Source: Azospirillum sp. TSH64 (GTDB lineage Bacteria; Pseudomonadota; Alphaproteobacteria; Azospirillales; Azospirillaceae). From it: a stretch of DNA of 64,000 bases. Made by a program: the position numbers and the translations under genes. Positions 28,359 to 37,084 of this stretch are shown here, piece after piece (the stretch's first letter is position 1; each line of letters opens with the position of its first letter). The notes under the pieces were generated by a model. That model made no database searches and had not been told where the DNA came from. It saw only the letters and a list, made by a program, of their open reading frames with translations. The stretch is taken from contig NZ_LGQW01000015.1 in assembly GCF_003116035.1 (NCBI RefSeq), positions 4,271,431 to 4,335,430 of the forward strand, read 5' to 3'.

Positions 28359-30260
28359 ATGATGCGGAGGTCACCGTCCCTACCCGCCTTTTTCATGGCC
28401 GCCTTTTTCATGCCCGTAGCAAGACGCCTCCGCACCATCGGCCTTCTCCTGCCGGCACTTGCCGGCCTGGCCCTGCTTGCCGGAGTCGCAGGCTTCCGCA
28501 TCAGCGAGGGGATGGGCCTCGCCGCGTTGCAGGAGACCGGGCACCACCGGCTCGACCTCTATGCCGAGAGCCTTGAGCGCGAGATCGACAAATACGCCTA
28601 TTTCCCGGCGACGCTGGGGCTGGAGCGCGACGTCCTCGACCTCGTCACCGGCCGGGCGCCGCTGGCCTGGGGGCTGAACCGCTATCTGGAGCGGCTGAAC
28701 GAGCGGGCCGGCACCCTGTCGATCTATGTGCTGAACCGCCAGGGCCGGGTGCTGGCCGCCAGCAACTGGAACCGTCCCGACAGCTTCATCAACGAGGATC
28801 TGTCCTACCGCCCCTATTTCATCGAGGCCGCCGCCGGCCGCCAGGGCCGTTTCTTCGGGGTCGGCACCACGCGGGGGGAGGCCGGCTACTACCTGTCCTC
28901 GCCGCTGACGGAGGATGGCGCCATCGTCGGCGTGGCGGTGGTGAAGGTCAGCCTGGAGCAGCTGGAGCAATCCTGGTCGACGGTCGAGGCACCGGTGCTG
29001 GTCGCCGACGAGAACGGCGTGGTCATCCTCGCCTCCGTCCCCTCCTGGAAATTCACCACCCTGCGGCCGATGGACGAGCCGACCCGCCGCCATTTCGACC
29101 AGACCCTGCAATACAACGCCCGCCCGCTGTCGCCGCTGGGGCTGATGCGGCAGGAGCGCATCGCCGCCGACGCCGAACTGGTGCGCCTCTCCCGCCCGGC
29201 CGACAGACAGTTGGAGGAGACCGTCTTCCCGGTGTCCGGCGGGTTCCTGGCCCAGACGGCCCCCCTGCAAGGCACCGGCTGGACGATGACGGTGCTGTCG
29301 CCGGTCGATCAGGTGACCGGCATGGCCTGGACCCGCGCCGCCCTCGCCGCGATGGGCAGCGCCGTCCCCGGCATCCTGCTGCTGATGTGGGTGCAGCGCC
29401 GCCGCCACCTGCATGAGCTTGAACGCAAGGTGGAGGAGCGCACCCGCAACCTGCGCGCCGCCCAGGACGAGCTGGTCCATGCCGGCAAGCTGGCGGTGAT
29501 CGGACAGCTCTCCGCCGGGCTGGCCCATGAGCTGAACCAGCCGCTGGCGGCACTCCGCACCTTGTCGGGCAACACGGTCAAGTTCCTCCAGCGCGGCAAT
29601 CTGGAGGCCGCCCAGGGCAACCTGGAGCGCATCGCCCATTTGGTGGACAGCATGGGTGCCTTGACCAGCCAGCTGAAATCCTTCGCCCGCAAATCCTCCG
29701 GCGCCCCCCGCCCCATCGTGGTGCGCCGGCCCATCGACAATGCGCTGTTCCTGCTGGAGCAGCGGCTGCGACGGTCGGGTGTCGCCGTGCAGGTCGATGC
29801 GCCGGAGGATGTCGCGGCACTCTGCGATCCCAACAGGCTGGAGCAGGTGCTGGTCAATCTGCTCGCCAATGGCCTGGATGCGCTGGCCGGCCGGACGGGC
29901 GGCAGACTGACCTTGACCGCCCGGACGGAGGGCGACCGGGTGCGCATCGAGGTCGCCGACAACGGCCCCGGCCTGCCCGCCGAGGTGCTGCCCCGCCTGT
30001 TCGAGCCCTTCTTCACCACCAAGGAGGCGGTCAAGGATGGGACGAAGGAGGGGAGTGGCGGGCTCGGCTTGGGGCTTGCCATTTCGGCCGGGATCGTGCG
30101 TGACTTCGGCGGCGCCCTGACCGGGGCGAACGGTCCGGAGGGGGGGGCGGTCTTCACCATCGACCTTCCCGCCGCCACCCTTCCCACCGACCCGGCCTCA
30201 ATCTTTGCCGCCGCCCAGGCCGGAGAATTCGTATGTCCGACCCTGCCGCCCCCGCCCTGA
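28359..30260 (+). CDS. dctB: C4-dicarboxylate sensor histidine kinase DctB
   Basis: The first of two adjacent ATGs is used. The protein has 633 residues, near the DctB norm. Helix 1 is TIGLLLPALAGLALLAGVAGF, and helix 2 is near residue 340. The periplasmic part between them has the dicarboxylate-binding Cache motifs DLSYRPYFIEAAAGR and GYYLSSPL. The kinase core shows GQLSAGLAHELNQPLAALRT, LVNLLANGLDAL, DNGPGLP and GLGLGLAIS. A 12-base direct repeat, GCCTTTTTCATG, lies near the start, so ATG 28395 is a possible alternative. The dctD start overlaps the last 28 bases. Confidence 0.9.
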   Translation: MMRRSPSLPAFFMAAFFMPVARRLRTIGLLLPALAGLALLAGVAGFRISEGMGLAALQETGHHRLDLYAESLEREIDKYAYFPATLGLERDVLDLVTGRAPLAWGLNRYLERLNERAGTLSIYVLNRQGRVLAASNWNRPDSFINEDLSYRPYFIEAAAGRQGRFFGVGTTRGEAGYYLSSPLTEDGAIVGVAVVKVSLEQLEQSWSTVEAPVLVADENGVVILASVPSWKFTTLRPMDEPTRRHFDQTLQYNARPLSPLGLMRQERIAADAELVRLSRPADRQLEETVFPVSGGFLAQTAPLQGTGWTMTVLSPVDQVTGMAWTRAALAAMGSAVPGILLLMWVQRRRHLHELERKVEERTRNLRAAQDELVHAGKLAVIGQLSAGLAHELNQPLAALRTLSGNTVKFLQRGNLEAAQGNLERIAHLVDSMGALTSQLKSFARKSSGAPRPIVVRRPIDNALFLLEQRLRRSGVAVQVDAPEDVAALCDPNRLEQVLVNLLANGLDALAGRTGGRLTLTARTEGDRVRIEVADNGPGLPAEVLPRLFEPFFTTKEAVKDGTKEGSGGLGLGLAISAGIVRDFGGALTGANGPEGGAVFTIDLPAATLPTDPASIFAAAQAGEFVCPTLPPPP

Positions 30261-31573
30261 AGGTCCTCATCGTCGAGGATGATCCGAACGTCAGCCTCGG
30301 CTGCCAGCAGGCGTTGGAGTTGGAGGATATCCCGACCGAGGCGGTGGACAGCGCGGAGAAGGCCCGCCGGCTGGTGGCCGAGGGCTTTCCCGGCATCGTC
30401 GTCACCGACATCCGCCTGCCGGGCATGGATGGGATGGCTCTGCTGGCCGAGCTGCTGGCAAGCGATCCGGACCTGCCGGTGGTGCTGATGACAGGCCATG
30501 GCGACGTGGCGATGGCGGTGCAGGCGATGAAGATGGGCGCCCATGACTTCATCGAGAAGCCCTTCTCCCCCGACTATCTGGTCGAGGTGGTGCGCCGCGC
30601 CTTGGACAAGCGCCGCTTGACGCTGGAGGTGCGCGACCTGCGCGCCCGCCTGCAGAACCGCGACAGCATCGAGGCGCGGCTGGTCGGCGGATCGCCGCAG
30701 ATGACGCGGGTGCGCCGGCTGATCGGCGACCTCGCCAGTTCGGCGGCCGACGTGCTGATCCATGGCGAAACCGGCTCCGGCAAGGAACTGGCTGCCCGCT
30801 GCCTGCACGACGCCAGCCTGCGGCGCGGCGGCAACTTCGTCGCGATCAATTGCGGCGGCCTGCCGGAAAGCCTGATCGACAGCGAGATCTTCGGCCACGA
30901 AGCCGGCGCCTTCACCGGAGCCGGCAAACGGCGCATCGGCAAGGTGGAACATGCCAGCGGCGGCACCCTGTTCCTCGACGAGATCGAGAGCATGCCGATG
31001 CCGGTGCAGATCAAGTTCCTGCGCGTGCTTCAGGAGCGCACGCTGGAGCGGCTGGGCTCCAACACGCCGGTCCACGTCGATTGCCGGGTGATCGCCGCGA
31101 CAAAGGTGGACTTGCGCGAGCTCGCCGACCGCGGGAAGTTCCGCGCCGACCTCTATTACCGCCTGAACGTCGCCAATCTGCCGCTGCCGCCCTTGCGTGA
31201 CCGGCGCGAGGACATCCCGCTGCTGTTCGAGCAGTTCACGCTTCAGGCCGCCGCCCGCCACGGCCGCCCGGTCCCGCCGCCGGATGCCGAGCGCATGCGC
31301 CGTCTGATGGCCTATGACTGGCCGGGCAACGTGCGCGAGCTGCACAATGTGGCCGACCGTTGCGTTCTGGGAATCGAACAGGGCTTTCCCCCCTTCGCGA
31401 CCGCCCATCCCGCCGCCAACCGCCCGCTTGCCCAGACGGTGGAGGCCTTCGAGCGCGCCCTGATCGCCGATACCCTGCGACGCACCGACCACAGCCTCGC
31501 CCGCGCCGCGGAGGAGTTGCAGGTCGCCAAAACCACGCTGCACGACAAGATCAGGAAATACGACCTATCTTAA
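30233..31573 (+). CDS. dctD: Sigma-54-dependent response regulator DctD
   Basis: The 446-residue NtrC-family activator has a receiver (about 8-120, phosphoacceptor Asp59 in VVTDIRLPGMDG, Lys in FIEKPFSPDY). Its AAA+ domain (about 148-375) has Walker A GETGSGKE, the sigma-54 contact loop GAFTGA, Walker B GGTLFLDEI and the arginine finger region DLYYRLNVANLPLPPLRDR. The Fis-type helix-turn-helix is at the C-terminus (ARAAEELQVAKTTLHDKI). GGAG lies eight bases before the ATG. It overlaps dctB, so the kinase-regulator pair is coupled. It is the natural activator of the RpoN promoter ahead of aspA. Confidence 0.92.
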   Translation: MSDPAAPALKVLIVEDDPNVSLGCQQALELEDIPTEAVDSAEKARRLVAEGFPGIVVTDIRLPGMDGMALLAELLASDPDLPVVLMTGHGDVAMAVQAMKMGAHDFIEKPFSPDYLVEVVRRALDKRRLTLEVRDLRARLQNRDSIEARLVGGSPQMTRVRRLIGDLASSAADVLIHGETGSGKELAARCLHDASLRRGGNFVAINCGGLPESLIDSEIFGHEAGAFTGAGKRRIGKVEHASGGTLFLDEIESMPMPVQIKFLRVLQERTLERLGSNTPVHVDCRVIAATKVDLRELADRGKFRADLYYRLNVANLPLPPLRDRREDIPLLFEQFTLQAAARHGRPVPPPDAERMRRLMAYDWPGNVRELHNVADRCVLGIEQGFPPFATAHPAANRPLAQTVEAFERALIADTLRRTDHSLARAAEELQVAKTTLHDKIRKYDLS

Positions 31574-31592
31574 GCGGGTGCGGAGGGAAACC

Positions 31593-32186
31593 TTACTTCT
31601 GAGATGTTCTGAAGGCTTGTGGAATGGCTTCGGTGGCCCAGGCCGGAAGAACCGGAGACAGCTTGATTATCCGTTCCATTTCGAGGTTCAACAACAGGCG
31701 ACGCTGTCCACCGGAATTGTCGAACACCCAGCTTCTGTGCGCAATCGCAACAGCGTCAGCCAAGGCTGCCATGCTGCGACCATATCGGCGCAGAATGGCC
31801 TCCTTCGGAACGTCATGACCGCCGAGGAGAACACGCGTCCGAACGCGCGCAGCGGAAATCGCGACGTTGCCAATGCCGACGAAAATGAGGTTGACCTTAT
31901 AGCCGGCCTCTCGGGCGCGCCGCATCAACGCCAGCTCGCTCTTGCCCGTGAGCGTCGTTTCCATGGCGAAGGTCTCGCTCCGGTTCAGGTGGCCGTCGCG
32001 AAGCTCCAAAGCGATGCGGCCGGCCCGCATGTGGGCCGAGATGCTGTTCACGTCGTTCGGATCGAGATCGCGCGCGATGTCATCGGCGTTGACGAAAGGA
32101 ATTCGTCCAATGAAGAACCGGCGTGCGATGGTCGACTTGCCGGCACCGTTCGGACCGGCGAGCACCCAGATCTGTGGCCGGATCAT
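31593..32186 (-). CDS. Zeta-toxin-like P-loop kinase
   Basis: The 197-residue protein is a small P-loop ATPase with the zeta-toxin pattern. It has Walker A GPNGAGKST (11-19), the catalytic region FVNADDIARDL, the substrate strand FAMETTLTGKS and the arginine-rich lid RVRTRVLLGGHDVPKEAILR. Zeta/PezT toxins phosphorylate UDP-N-acetylglucosamine and block wall synthesis. The start is the ATG that overlaps the TGA of the upstream small gene (ATGA), so the two are translationally coupled. The gene lies between dctD and an orphan, in opposite direction to dctD. A housekeeping chaperone or kinase role is the alternative. Confidence 0.8.
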   Translation of the reverse strand: MIRPQIWVLAGPNGAGKSTIARRFFIGRIPFVNADDIARDLDPNDVNSISAHMRAGRIALELRDGHLNRSETFAMETTLTGKSELALMRRAREAGYKVNLIFVGIGNVAISAARVRTRVLLGGHDVPKEAILRRYGRSMAALADAVAIAHRSWVFDNSGGQRRLLLNLEMERIIKLSPVLPAWATEAIPQAFRTSQK

Positions 32187-32425
32187 TCTGCGAACGATGA
32201 AACCAGGCGTTCGTCGCCTGTCGAGAAATCGATCAGTTCCGTCCGACCGTCCGGATATTCCTTGATCACGCACCCCGGCAGCGTGTCGTCCTTTGTGTAA
32301 TAGACCGGCACGCCGGCGCGAAGCACACGACGCATTTCTGCCCCGTCATCCTGCTCCAATTGAGATTCTAACAGACGCTCCTGTTCCGGGGTCATCCTGT
32401 CCAGATTGCCGGGTGTCAGGTCCAT
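32183..32425 (-). CDS. Small acidic protein, putative antitoxin partner of the zeta-like kinase
   Basis: From the ATG ending at 32425 the product has 80 residues. The N-terminal half is helical and acidic (TPEQERLLESQLEQDDGAEM). The C-terminal half looks like beta strands (VYYTKDDTLPGCVIKEYPDG). It overlaps the kinase gene by four bases and comes first in the operon, as antitoxins do. I do not recognise it as a known epsilon/PezA fold, and no DNA-binding motif is obvious. An in-frame start at 32494 exists but would add a cysteine-rich tail with no clear ribosome site. The antitoxin role is inferred from position, size and charge. Confidence 0.65.
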   Translation of the reverse strand: MDLTPGNLDRMTPEQERLLESQLEQDDGAEMRRVLRAGVPVYYTKDDTLPGCVIKEYPDGRTELIDFSTGDERLVSSFAE

Positions 32426-32461
32426 CGCTCGGTATCCCCCGCAGTTCCTTGATCGCAATAA

Positions 32462-32489
32462 ACAGTAGGACTCTGCTGAAGGAGGACAA
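32462..32489 (-). promoter_or_regulatory. Possible sigma-70 promoter of the zeta-like pair
   Basis: Read leftward, TTGTCC and TACTGT are separated by 16 bases and end about 37 bases before the small gene's ATG. This is a modest match only. Confidence 0.3.
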
Positions 32490-32499
32490 AGCATATTGT

Positions 32500-32537
32500 G
32501 AAAAGGGCTTGCGCCCTCCCATCGGCCGGGAGGGCGC
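32500..32537 (-). terminator. Hairpin terminator of the threonine-rich protein gene
   Basis: GCGCCCTCCC and GGGAGGGCGC are exact 10-bp arms (32511-32520 and 32528-32537). Read leftward, a four-T run follows six bases after the stem. It directly follows the stop codon of the threonine-rich gene. Confidence 0.7.
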
Positions 32538-32545
32538 AGGACCGG

Positions 32546-33490
32546 TCAGGCGGCGGTGTCGAGATGGACGCCGTCGGCGCCATGCCCATGCACCTGACCG
32601 TTCATCTGACCATGGCCGGGGTCGAGGTGCAGAGACTGGACGGTGTCGACGAACTCGTCGACAGCCGCCACCACGGCGGCGTTGCCGGTGACCGCACTGT
32701 CGCCGGACGCATAGTGGTTCAGAAAATGCTGCCAGATTGCGCTGCCACCATCGGCAGCGGCCTGACCGGTACCGGCATCGGTCGAGCCGTCATGCTGTGC
32801 GACCAGACGGTCGTGCCAATGCGGCGCGTCCCCGGTGCCGGTTTTGGTGTCGCCGTTCGCCGTCGTGGAGGAAGTGCTCCCGGTGGACGTTTCGGTCGAT
32901 GTTCCAGTGGACGTTTCGGTGGACGTACCGGTGTCGGACGTCGTTTCCGCCGTTCCGGTGTGGCTGGTGGCGTCGGTCAGGTGTTCCTGGTGCAGCACGG
33001 CTCGGACCTGCTGCAACACACCCTGGACCGTGGCGGTGCTTTCGCCGGTGGCATCGGCCAGGACCTTCACCAGCGGATCGGCCGGCGGCTGATGCGTGGT
33101 GGCGTCGGAGGTCTTGCCGGTGGCGGCCTTGTCCGTCGCCGACGCATCGCTCGTCGAGCTATCGTTTGCCGTGCTGTCGGTGGTCGCCGTATCCGTCGCC
33201 ATGCTGCCACTCCTGGCGTCGGCGATGGCCTTTTCGACCGCGACGTAGGCGGTCTTCAATTCGGCGACGGCACTGTCCGACAGCGTCGGAGCGCTGTGCC
33301 CGACGGTGGTGTCGGCCGTCGTGTTCCCATTCGTGCCGTCGGTGGCGGCATCGCCCTGGGTGTGCTGGTGCTGAAGCTGGTGGTCCCGGAACTCGGCGAC
33401 TGCGCTGTCGGTGGTCGTGACGGATGAGGTCGGCGCAGTGGCCTTGGACGTCACGGACTTGGGCGTATCAGTAGCGAAGTTGGTAGCCAT
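32546..33490 (-). CDS. Threonine/serine/alanine-rich low-complexity protein, unknown
   Basis: I do not recognise this 314-residue protein. It is rich in Thr, Ser, Ala and Asp, has no cysteine and no signal peptide or membrane segment. Residues about 180-215 are short repeats of the type TSTETSTG. Two more ordinary helical stretches occur at SDSAVAELKTAYVAVEKAIA and DPLVKVLADATGESTATVQ. The C-terminal part is His/Gly-rich (GHGQMNGQVHGHGADG). The reading frame is supported by a GGAG site seven bases before the ATG and by the terminator right after the stop. A secreted or surface-associated disordered protein is possible. The opposite strand is also open but lacks these signals. Confidence 0.7.
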   Translation of the reverse strand: MATNFATDTPKSVTSKATAPTSSVTTTDSAVAEFRDHQLQHQHTQGDAATDGTNGNTTADTTVGHSAPTLSDSAVAELKTAYVAVEKAIADARSGSMATDTATTDSTANDSSTSDASATDKAATGKTSDATTHQPPADPLVKVLADATGESTATVQGVLQQVRAVLHQEHLTDATSHTGTAETTSDTGTSTETSTGTSTETSTGSTSSTTANGDTKTGTGDAPHWHDRLVAQHDGSTDAGTGQAAADGGSAIWQHFLNHYASGDSAVTGNAAVVAAVDEFVDTVQSLHLDPGHGQMNGQVHGHGADGVHLDTAA

Positions 33491-33857
33491 AGGAAGTCTC
33501 CAAGCATTTCAGCCGATCGCCACCCGGCATTCTCGCGCCAATATTCCCGGCGCCAGCGGATGGCATCCGACCATCACGCATGATGATCGTCGGCTCTCGT
33601 CTGCAGTCGTCATCCGACCGCCGACAGACAATAAGTGCGCTTTTTCCGCAAATTGAACCGGATTCTGTCTGCCGCCACTCTTTGACACCGCTTGTGACGA
33701 TGAACGGTCATTTGGGAGTCAGGAATCGGTTATTTATGAACACTCACTTCTACTCTTTGGACATGGCGCACGTCCACATCGGTGATACGCATGGGGCCGT
33801 GATTCCTGCGCGGAAAATTCACGGCGCCATCATGGTCACAGCTCCCTTGGCGCAGGT
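33491..33857. other. 367-base intergenic region, AT-richer than its surroundings
   Basis: No convincing gene is present. The stretch around 33630-33760 is clearly richer in A+T than the genes around it and probably holds the leftward promoter of the threonine-rich gene. GCCGTGA/TCACGGC (33796-33802 and 33819-33825) is a small inverted repeat just after the amidase stop. A short rightward frame from 33736 has no ribosome site. Confidence 0.5.
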
Positions 33858-35195
33858 TTACCTCAGCAGCACCGCTTCGATCCCGGCGGCGATGCCCAGC
33901 AGGCTGCGGTCGCTGCCACGCCGGCCCATCGCCATCAGGCCGACCGGCAATCCATCAGCGGGGATCGGCAGCGAGATCGCCGGCAGGTCGAACAGGTTGG
34001 CGACACGGGTGTTTCGCAGCAGCGCCAGATTGACGCGGTGGAAGGCCGCATCGTCCAGCACCTCGGCGATGGCGGGCGCCGTCATCGGCACCGTCGGCAG
34101 CAGCAGGACGGGATGGCGGGTCAGCCGCTCGTCCATCAGGCGGATCAAGGCGGCACGGCGGTTCTGCATGCGGACGTAATCGGCCGCCGGCGCCTTGCCG
34201 CCGGCCTCGATCCGCGCGCGGGTCTTCGGGTCGATGCCGTCGAGCGCCGTGATGCCGAGATCGGCCAGGGTCGCCGCCAGTTCGATGGCAGTGAAGACGC
34301 CGATGCGGTCCAGTTCCACCAGCGCGTCGAGTTCCGCCTCGATGGATCCGTCGACGACCTGCGCCCCGGCCGCCCGCAGCCGGTCGAGCGCCGCCTCGAA
34401 GGCGGCGGCGACGGCTGGCTCGGTCCCGTCGAACAGCCGCCCGCGCGGCACCAGGAAAGATTGCCCGGCAAGAGGCAGCGGGGACAGCGGGGCCAAATCG
34501 CCATTGGACAAGTCGCCATCGGAAAGGATGCTGTCCAGCAGTGCCGCATCCGCGACAGTGGCGGCAAGCGGCCCGATCACATCCAGCGTCGGCGACAGCG
34601 GAAAGGCTCCTTCCGACGGCAGGCGCCCGGCGGACGGCTTGAAGCCGACCGCACCCGACAGCGCCGCCGGAATGCGCAGCGACCCGCCGGTGTCGCTGCC
34701 CAGCGCGATCTCGGCCATGCCGTCGACCACCGAGATCGCCGCCCCGGACGAGGAGCCGCCCGGCACCCGCGAGCGGTCCTGCGGATTTCCGGGGTTGCCG
34801 CAATGGGGATTGATGCCGACCGCGGAAAAGGCGAATTCGGTCATGTGGGTCCGGCCGACGATGACCGCCCCCGCGGCGCGCAGCCGGGCCACCGCCCTGG
34901 CATCGCGCCCGGCAGCCGGACGGCCGCGTAGGATGGCGGAGCCGGCCGCCGTGGCATCGCCCGCCACGTCGAACAGCGCCTTCACCGAAACGATCCGCCC
35001 ATCGAGCGGCCCCAGCGAGCGTCCCGCCGCCGCCCGGCGGTCGCTGGCGGCCGCCGCGGAGCGCGCCTCCTCCGCATAGAGATCGGTGAACACCAAGGCA
35101 CCCTGCCGCGCCGGATCGGCAATCCGGAAAAGCGCCGCTTCCAGCCGGTCGCAAGCGGAAGCGTGGGGGGCGGACTGGACGGACGGCTTGGACAT
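33858..35195 (-). CDS. Amidase signature family enzyme
   Basis: From the ATG with AGGAG nine bases upstream the protein has 445 residues. The Ser-cisSer-Lys triad is visible: Lys in RIVSVKALFDVAG, the cis-Ser in PGGSSSGAA and the nucleophile region in ALGSDTGGSLRIPAA. This family hydrolyses amides such as indoleacetamide, malonamide, allophanate or carbamoyl compounds. The C-terminal ~60 residues lack an extra domain, so it is not a full allophanate hydrolase. It is transcribed alone, with its own upstream region, and the substrate is unknown. A racemase and ABC importer a few kb away could supply amide substrates. Confidence 0.87.
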   Translation of the reverse strand: MSKPSVQSAPHASACDRLEAALFRIADPARQGALVFTDLYAEEARSAAAASDRRAAAGRSLGPLDGRIVSVKALFDVAGDATAAGSAILRGRPAAGRDARAVARLRAAGAVIVGRTHMTEFAFSAVGINPHCGNPGNPQDRSRVPGGSSSGAAISVVDGMAEIALGSDTGGSLRIPAALSGAVGFKPSAGRLPSEGAFPLSPTLDVIGPLAATVADAALLDSILSDGDLSNGDLAPLSPLPLAGQSFLVPRGRLFDGTEPAVAAAFEAALDRLRAAGAQVVDGSIEAELDALVELDRIGVFTAIELAATLADLGITALDGIDPKTRARIEAGGKAPAADYVRMQNRRAALIRLMDERLTRHPVLLLPTVPMTAPAIAEVLDDAAFHRVNLALLRNTRVANLFDLPAISLPIPADGLPVGLMAMGRRGSDRSLLGIAAGIEAVLLR

Positions 35196-35523
35196 AGGGG
35201 CGTGCTCCTGATCGGTCTTGCGGCACGGCTGCGCGGTGGCGGCGGTGACCGAACGCATGTGCCATATCGGCGCGGACTTGGCGACAGCGATGATGCTGGT
35301 GAAACTGCGTAAAAAATCGGCAAATCCCTACTTTTGGAATAGTGTTTGCCATTCGGCCGATGGCGCGTGTCCCCGGCGCTGTGATATTCAGGGCAGAACG
35401 AAGCGGACCGAGCAGACACACGGCCGACGCGAGTCCCCTCTTTCAGCAATAGCCTGACGGGTTCGGGGAACAGACGCCAACGGCCGGCCTTTTCCGGAAT
35501 GACTCACGGAAGGACGGACTTCG

Positions 35524-37071
35524 ATGCCTGCAACGCCTCACTTCCCTCCCGCTGGCGGCACCCCGCCCAATGCTTTCCACCAACCCCGCCAGATCGCCAT
35601 CGTCGGCGCCGGCTTCACCGGCAGCCTGCTGGCCGCCCACCTGCTGCGCGGTGCCCAGGCGCCGCTGGTGGTGCATCTGATCGAATATGGGCACCGGCCG
35701 GGCACCGGTGTCGCCTATTCCACACCGAACGGCACGCATGTGCTGAACGTCCGCGCCTACAACATGAGCGCCTATCCCGACGATCCGCGCCATTTCCTGC
35801 GCTGGCTGTGGAGCCGCGCGGACGGGCCGACGCCGGACGAGCCGATGCCGCCCAGCGGCCATGCCTTCGCCTCCCGCGCGCTCTACGGCGCCTATATCCA
35901 GGACGTCCTGGCGGAGGCCCAGGCCGAGGCGCCCGCCCATGCCCGGCTGAACCTGATCCGGGCCGAAGCGGTGGATGTCCGCACCGAAGCCCCGTCGGGA
36001 AGCCGGCCGGGAGTGCATGTGCGGCTCGGCGACGGCCGGGTGGTCAGCGCCGACACCGCCGCCCTCTGCATCGGAAATTTTCCGCCCTCTCCGCCCTGTC
36101 TGGCATCCCCGACCGCGGACGAGGCCTTCGCATCGGACCGCTTCATCGGCGACCCGTGGGATGCCGCCGCCATCGGCACCATCGACCGGGACGCTCCCGT
36201 CGCCATCCTCGGCACCGGGCTGACCATGGTGGACACGGTGCTGTCGCTGCTCGACCAGGGGCATCGCGGACCGGTCACCGCCGTGTCGCGCCGCGGCCTG
36301 CTGCCGCTGCGCCATGAGGAAACGCGGCCCTACACCTCCTTCCTCCATCCCGACGTGCTGCCCAGCACGGTTCTCGACGTACTGATCGCGCTCAAAGCCG
36401 ATGCCCGGCGGGCGACCGCGGCCGGCTATGACTGGCGGTCAGCCTTCGACGCGCTGCGGCCGCACCATCACCGCATCTGGGCGCATCTGCCGATGGAGGA
36501 ACGCCGCCGCTTCCTGCGCCACGCCCGTCCCTTCTGGGAGGTGCATCGCCACCGCATGGCCCCGCAGGTGGCAGACCGAATCGCCGCCGCCCGCGACAGC
36601 GGCCAGCTGAGTATCCTGCCCGGCCGCCTGAAGGACGCCGCTCTGACCGCGCGCGGCCTGGAACTGACCGTCGCCGAGCGCAGCGGCGGGGCGGAACGGC
36701 GGCTGACGGCGGGCGCGCTGATCAACGCCACCGGCACCAACTGCGACTACACCCGCATCCGCCACCCGCTGGTCCGCTCGTTGCTCGACCGCGGCCTCGC
36801 CCGTCCTGACGAACTGCGGCTGGGGCTGGACGTGACGGAAGGCGGAGCGGTGATCGCCGCGGACGGCACGCCGTCGCCGCGCCTGCTGGCGTTCGGGCCG
36901 GTTGCCAAGGCACCCTTCTGGGAAATGACGGCGGTGCCGGAACTGCGCAGCCAATGCGCCGAAGCCGCCCGCCGCATCCTGGGCGGCGGACTGGCGGGCG
37001 GAACGCTCTCGGCTCAGACAGGGTTGCCCGGCATCGGCACGCCGGACTTTCCGGAACCGCTGCCGTTGTAA
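35524..37071 (+). CDS. FAD/NAD(P)-binding protein (NAD_binding_9 / YdhS-like)
   Basis: The 515-residue protein begins with a dinucleotide motif, IAIVGAGFTGSLLAAHLL, and has GHRPGTGVAYSTPNGTHVLN soon after, typical of the FAD-NAD(P)-binding (YdhS) family. A second nucleotide motif, VAILGTGLTMVDTVLSL, lies near residue 230. These proteins are flavin oxidoreductases of unknown reaction. GGAAGGA nine bases before the ATG supports the start. It is convergent with the racemase gene, 13 bases away, and monocistronic. Confidence 0.85.
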   Translation: MPATPHFPPAGGTPPNAFHQPRQIAIVGAGFTGSLLAAHLLRGAQAPLVVHLIEYGHRPGTGVAYSTPNGTHVLNVRAYNMSAYPDDPRHFLRWLWSRADGPTPDEPMPPSGHAFASRALYGAYIQDVLAEAQAEAPAHARLNLIRAEAVDVRTEAPSGSRPGVHVRLGDGRVVSADTAALCIGNFPPSPPCLASPTADEAFASDRFIGDPWDAAAIGTIDRDAPVAILGTGLTMVDTVLSLLDQGHRGPVTAVSRRGLLPLRHEETRPYTSFLHPDVLPSTVLDVLIALKADARRATAAGYDWRSAFDALRPHHHRIWAHLPMEERRRFLRHARPFWEVHRHRMAPQVADRIAAARDSGQLSILPGRLKDAALTARGLELTVAERSGGAERRLTAGALINATGTNCDYTRIRHPLVRSLLDRGLARPDELRLGLDVTEGGAVIAADGTPSPRLLAFGPVAKAPFWEMTAVPELRSQCAEAARRILGGGLAGGTLSAQTGLPGIGTPDFPEPLPL

Positions 37072-37084
37072 GACGGCGGAGGGG

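Noticed and set aside
32498..33427. Rightward open frame opposite the threonine-rich protein
   Set aside because: It starts without a ribosome site, its Gly/Arg/Val repeats mirror the repeats on the other strand, and the ribosome site and terminator favour the leftward gene.
33736..33900. Short rightward frame beginning MNTHFYSLDMAHVHIGD in the gap before the amidase
   Set aside because: There is no ribosome site, and it runs antisense into the amidase coding region.
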